The notes under the pieces are model-generated. The model was given only the letters and a program-made list of their open reading frames with translations, made no database searches and had not been told where the DNA came from. This document shows positions 40,567-40,993 of a stretch of 40,993 nt of DNA, piece by piece. Within the stretch, counting starts at the first letter, position 1, and the number at the start of each line of letters is the position of its first letter. The position numbers were made by a program, and so were the translations under genes. The DNA comes from JAAFHN01 sp031421855 (lineage in GTDB: Bacteria > Pseudomonadota > Gammaproteobacteria > Burkholderiales > Burkholderiaceae_C): the NCBI GenBank assembly GCA_031421855.1, contig JANOPN010000084.1:1-40993 (forward strand), written 5' to 3'.

Positions 40567-40993
40567 TCAAACCGCGTGGTGCATGGATTGGTCGAGCATG
40601 GCCGCGTAGTCTTCGCCGCTGGCTAGGCGGGGGTTGGTTTTGTGGCAATGGTCAGCCAGTGCGCCTTTGATGACTCGCTCAAACACGGCCTCGCTCACGC
40701 CCATGGCGCGCAAACCCGTGGGCAGGCCCAGGCGCTGGTTCATCTCGGCAATGGCTGGGGCCACGTCGTCGGCAGTAGCCAAGCCCATGGCCTGAGCCAT
40801 GCGCGCCAAGCGCCGCTCGCTGACCATGCTGGGCACCTGCGCATTGAAGCCGATGACGGCGGGCAAAAACATGGCGTTTAGCGTGCCATGGTGCAAGCGC
40901 GGGTTGACACCACCCAAGCTGTGGCTCAGCGAGTGCACGCAGCCCAAGCCTTTTTGGAAAGCCATGGCCCCTTGCATGCTGGCCGACATCATC
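40567..40993 (-). CDS. Iron-containing alcohol dehydrogenase (C-terminal part, cut by window edge)
   Basis: 141 residues are visible; the 5' end lies beyond 40993. KGLGCVHSLSHSLGG and HHGTLNAMFLPAVIGFN contain the conserved His residues that bind iron in group III alcohol dehydrogenases, followed by the helical C-terminal domain (RRLARMAQAMGL, LPTGLRAMGV, DHCHKTNPR). It oxidises or reduces a small alcohol or aldehyde with NAD(P). The substrate cannot be read from this part. Confidence 0.85.
   Translation of the reverse strand, partial: MMSASMQGAMAFQKGLGCVHSLSHSLGGVNPRLHHGTLNAMFLPAVIGFNAQVPSMVSERRLARMAQAMGLATADDVAPAIAEMNQRLGLPTGLRAMGVSEAVFERVIKGALADHCHKTNPRLASGEDYAAMLDQSMHHAV

Overview
The window looks like chromosomal DNA of a betaproteobacterium, most likely order Burkholderiales (Comamonadaceae-like). 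This rests on the GC-rich codon use, the make-up of the purine-catabolism cluster (XdhABC, a PuuD-type urate oxidase with a cytochrome c tail, an NMT1-type ABC transporter) and small families common in that order (DUF2237 with TIGR03643, DUF2306, BrnT/BrnA). No rRNA, tRNA, CRISPR array or transposase gene was seen.

Layout. 1-4017 (minus strand) is the end of a surface-polysaccharide type cluster: a possible aldolase cut by the window edge, a MurJ/Wzx-like flippase, an unknown polytopic membrane protein and a TylF-like methyltransferase. Divergent from it is lysS. 5768-11718 (minus) holds a very large RCC1-type lipoprotein, a DUF2306 membrane protein and asnB.

11911-33257 is a purine-degradation and nitrogen-salvage region. 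It carries a glycerate 2-kinase, 8-oxoguanine deaminase, PuuD, XdhC, XdhB, XdhA, UraH, a GntR/FCD regulator, PuuE, a UraD-allantoate amidohydrolase fusion, an M20 hydrolase, a complete ABC importer, a small kinase and UreD. Together these take guanine derivatives, hypoxanthine and xanthine to urate, 5-hydroxyisourate, OHCU, allantoin, allantoate and onward to glyoxylate and urea; the glycerate kinase and UreD fit the disposal of those two end products. A palindrome, TTGTATACAA, lies upstream of puuD, between uraH and gntR, and upstream of the transporter gene. It is a good candidate operator for the GntR protein. A BrnT/BrnA toxin-antitoxin pair and a TonB-C-like secreted protein are interspersed.

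33263-36489 (minus) holds TIGR03643 and DUF2237 genes and a hybrid histidine kinase with its LuxR-type response regulator. 36549-40185 holds small exported proteins: three paralogues of a family not recognised here (mature N-terminus KQCIWNKGG, C-terminus YLDFWGT), a relic of a fourth copy, and a DUF1697 gene. The window ends inside an iron-containing alcohol dehydrogenase.

Two repeat families run through the region. One is a 37-bp-core repeat (core begins ATAGCAACAA and ends GGAGACCAA) with seven copies. Four sit at or near the 3' ends of genes, one supplies the glycerate kinase stop codon, and two lie in frame inside xdhC and the uraD-allantoate amidohydrolase fusion. The other is a 100-bp MITE-like palindromic element: two full copies bracket uraH in direct orientation, and two degraded copies lie among the secreted-protein genes.
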